From Pseudomonadales bacterium (GTDB taxonomy: Bacteria > Pseudomonadota > Gammaproteobacteria > Pseudomonadales > Ketobacteraceae), in contig PAPM01000025.1 of the NCBI GenBank assembly GCA_002708905.1, positions 248,001-312,000 on the forward strand: DNA of 64,000 nt, written 5' to 3'. Shown piece after piece: positions 61,806-64,000 of the stretch. Numbering within the stretch: the stretch's first letter is position 1; every line of letters starts with the position of its first letter. Made by a program: the position numbers and the translations under genes. Under the pieces are notes generated by a model. It made no database searches. It saw only the letters and a program-made list of their open reading frames with translations, and was not told the origin of the DNA.

Positions 61806-64000
61806 TCACTCGACCACCCAGGCTCTGGCATCGTGCCAACGAACCCAGCGGGCTTCCAGCGCCCGCAAATCCTCATCCTTGGGATTGATCTGTAAACCTT
61901 TGGCAATTAATTCCCGGGCGGCATCCAACTTTTCGTCATTCAAGTAGCGAGTACCCAGATCATAAAAGGCGTCTGCGTACACCTCTTTGGCCTCTGCCAT
62001 CTGCTCCTCATACAGATTCATCTCCATCAACGCCATGTAGGCGGTAAAGGCTTCGTTCAAATCCGTTACGGATAGCTTTTCCTTATTCTTCAATAACGTC
62101 AGCCAGCGATCCAGCGCTTGGCTGGCCTCCAGGTTTTTCACCCGGCGGATGACCACCAGCTTATCCTCCACTTTTAGCTCGTATTCGTGCGCCACATTAT
62201 CCTGCGCTGCCACCAGCAACGCCCGATTAGCATATTTTTCCGCCTGCTCCAGTTCACCTTCATTCAAGTGCTGACTGGCAATGGCCAGGTAGCGGTCCAC
62301 GATTTGTCCCAGCCCGGCCTTGGCACCTGCGTGCTCAGGGTCTTTTTCCAAAACCCCCATATACAACTCGTAAGCACTGTTTTCAGCGGGAACCAGGAGG
62401 TGATTGTCATACATGGCATCGGCCGCTGCGGACATCATGATTTCAATTTCTGTTTGCGTGTCGTCTTCTGTTGGATTTGAAATCTCAGAATCAATTTCAA
62501 CCAGTTCGGGGATTACTTCTGGCTCCGCATTGTTTTCCAGCGACAGGTCGTCCAGGGGTTCTGTCTCAATAGCAGTCACTGTGTCTATATCCATCTCAGC
62601 CACACCAGCGCCGGGTTCTTCAGCTGCACCGCTTACCAACAGCATCGATTGCTGATCCGGAGGGGATGTATTCAGCGCTTCATTTTCCGTTTCCCCAATC
62701 GCAGCCAATTCCACGGATGCGGGAGCATGTGTCGATTGCACAACGTCTGCTAATTCAGGTTCCCCCGCACTGAGCTGGTGAGCCGACCCACCCTGGTCAA
62801 GTTCACTCGCAACTTGCGGCATCTCAACATGATCAGCACTCCCCCGAATCAATTGTTCCGGTACCTGCCCTGTTCCACTCGCCCCAATATAAAAAACCGC
62901 CAGGAACAAGGATGCCACACATCCGGCTAAAATTATTTTGGCTTTGGAGGTCAGCTGATTATCGGCGCCGTCAGCGGGACGTAGGGCAGGTATTGTCAGG
63001 CTGCGGGGCGTCACCTTACCCAAAGGCACCATAACCGGCTTTGGTTTGGTTTGGCGGGTTTCGGTCTGCGGCTGCTTCACATTGGATGCCGGCTTTTCTC
63101 CTCGCTGCTGGCCGCGTTCAGCCGCAGCCAAGACTGCCTTTATGTCCATTCGAACCGTTTTGTCACCATCCCTGTCAACATCCCGGGCAGCCGGTATCGA
63201 TACCGGTTCCGGGCGCCCAAGATAATTCTGCAAATCATCCGCCAGGGCCTTTCCAGTCTGGTAGCGATCATCCGGATCCCTTGCCACCATTTTCTCAAAC
63301 ACAGGCTGCAAGTGATTCCAATGCGAGGGTAAGCGGGGCCCGGAAAGTGAGGCATAGGCATTCTTGATGACTGAAAAAACCGACGTATTCGCCGCGTGTA
63401 GGATCTCTCCGGTCAGCATTTCGTAGAAAACCAGGCCGAGACTGTAGATGTCCGATCTCTCATCAGGCGCTCTGGCCAGTGCCTGTTCAAGGCTCATATA
63501 AGGGGCATAGTAGTCCAACACACCGGAGGAAGCGCTCTCGCTGAAGGATTCATGGATAACCCTGGCGACACCAAAATCGCCCAGAACCACAGATCCATCT
63601 TCACGCAACAGAATATTTTCCGGTTTTACACAGCCATGTACTACCGCTTTGGAGTGCGCGAAATCCAATGCCATAGCCAGGTCGAGCATGATATGCAAGA
63701 CCTGCTCTTCGGACATCCCCTGGCTGATGCTCTGTCTCAGGTTGCCCCCTGCCATATATTCCATAGTCAGATAACAACATCCGTCCACTTCACCGGCGGT
63801 ATAGATGGGAACAATGCTGCTATGATTCAGGTGGGCGGCGATGCGGGTCTCACGGAGAAAATCTGCTTTAAAACGCGCGTCGCTGGAAAACTGTGGCAAC
63901 ATCACTTTGATTGCCACCTCGCGCCCAAACTCCTTCTGCACGGCCAGATATACGGAGGCAATACTGCCCTTGCCTATCTGCCTGACAACATCGAAGCCTG
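61806..64000 (-). CDS. Hanks-type Ser/Thr protein kinase with membrane segment and TPR-like C-terminus (partial)
   Basis: The frame is open to the right edge, so the N-terminus lies outside the window. About 731 residues are visible. The glycine loop GKGSIASVYLA, the VAIKVM Lys, LGDFGVARV (DFG) and the APE-like region are present. The catalytic loop reads VVHGCVKPEN, with Cys where active kinases have the HRD Asp. After a Lys/Pro-rich stretch comes one membrane helix (AKIILAGCVASLFLAVFY), an acidic linker, then helix pairs with AKAGLGQIVDRYLAIAS and LNDEKLDAARELIAKGLQINPKDEDLRAL, typical of TPR-type repeats in the periplasm. It may be a pseudokinase or use an unusual mechanism. It converges with the thiolase gene 17 bp away. 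Confidence 0.88.
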   Translation of the reverse strand, partial: GFDVVRQIGKGSIASVYLAVQKEFGREVAIKVMLPQFSSDARFKADFLRETRIAAHLNHSSIVPIYTAGEVDGCCYLTMEYMAGGNLRQSISQGMSEEQVLHIMLDLAMALDFAHSKAVVHGCVKPENILLREDGSVVLGDFGVARVIHESFSESASSGVLDYYAPYMSLEQALARAPDERSDIYSLGLVFYEMLTGEILHAANTSVFSVIKNAYASLSGPRLPSHWNHLQPVFEKMVARDPDDRYQTGKALADDLQNYLGRPEPVSIPAARDVDRDGDKTVRMDIKAVLAAAERGQQRGEKPASNVKQPQTETRQTKPKPVMVPLGKVTPRSLTIPALRPADGADNQLTSKAKIILAGCVASLFLAVFYIGASGTGQVPEQLIRGSADHVEMPQVASELDQGGSAHQLSAGEPELADVVQSTHAPASVELAAIGETENEALNTSPPDQQSMLLVSGAAEEPGAGVAEMDIDTVTAIETEPLDDLSLENNAEPEVIPELVEIDSEISNPTEDDTQTEIEIMMSAAADAMYDNHLLVPAENSAYELYMGVLEKDPEHAGAKAGLGQIVDRYLAIASQHLNEGELEQAEKYANRALLVAAQDNVAHEYELKVEDKLVVIRRVKNLEASQALDRWLTLLKNKEKLSVTDLNEAFTAYMALMEMNLYEEQMAEAKEVYADAFYDLGTRYLNDEKLDAARELIAKGLQINPKDEDLRALEARWVRWHDARAWVVE

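Noticed and set aside
1-64000. tRNA, rRNA, CRISPR array, prophage or insertion sequence
   Set aside because: No cloverleaf-like gene, ribosomal sequence, regularly spaced repeat array, integrase or transposase was recognised by eye; short or degenerate elements could be missed without a computed search.

Overview
The window looks like chromosomal DNA of a marine, lipid-degrading gammaproteobacterium (Marinobacter/Alcanivorax/Ketobacter-like by gene content; this is inference from gene families, not a database match). The base composition is moderate to high in G+C. Coding is dense on both strands, with many 4-nt ATGA overlaps and strong AGGAGG-type ribosome sites. No rRNA, tRNA, CRISPR array, phage or insertion sequence was recognised. 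The first gene (a CoA-transferase) and the last gene (a membrane Ser/Thr kinase) are cut by the window edges.

Layout. 1-2120: CoA-transferase fragment, a secreted DUF1223 protein and a small lipoprotein. 2160-7705 (minus): an acnA-fumC-pyk operon (aconitase, fumarase, pyruvate kinase). 7877-15952: a DUF2236/MpaB-family protein, an acyl-CoA ligase, an NmrA-SRPBCC pair, an LDHD-like FAD oxidase with an NTF2-fold partner, and a chemoreceptor. 16097-20641: class V aminotransferase, a papain/C39-like cysteine peptidase with a repeated tail, an orphan ModA-like binding protein and a five-repeat PPC protein. 20711-31148: an accessory lipid/steroid-like catabolic region with an acyl-CoA ligase, a ketosteroid-dehydrogenase-like flavoprotein, an SDR, an NTF2-fold protein and a two-subunit acyl-CoA dehydrogenase. 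It also holds a phospholipase D-type lipoprotein and cobyrinate diamide synthase.

31272-40520 is a compatible-solute island on the minus strand. The operon doeB-doeD-doeA-doeC converts ectoine to aspartate. It is followed by a GH13_18 phosphorylase (probable glucosylglycerol phosphorylase) and a bifunctional glucosylglycerol-phosphate synthase/phosphatase. The cell could therefore take apart one osmolyte while making and recycling another. A perfect 8-bp-arm palindrome lies in front of the doe operon.

40808-49866 holds two more DUF2236 proteins, a TetR regulator, two MBL-fold hydrolases, a radical SAM protein, an anchored surface protein in an A+T-rich patch and a nitroreductase. 49863-61788 is a methyl-branched acyl-CoA degradation module: alpha-methylacyl-CoA racemase, acyl-CoA ligase, MCC/GCC-like biotin carboxylase pair, two enoyl-CoA hydratases, two acyl-CoA dehydrogenases and an SCP2-type thiolase. 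A 104-bp element with 25-bp perfect inverted repeats sits inside its main operon.

The best leads for something new are these: a long nested operator-like motif shared by the 22.4 kb and 28.7 kb divergent promoters; the osmolyte island; the inverted-repeat element; the DUF2236 promoters with inverted or 14-bp direct repeats; and the kinase that lacks its catalytic HRD aspartate.
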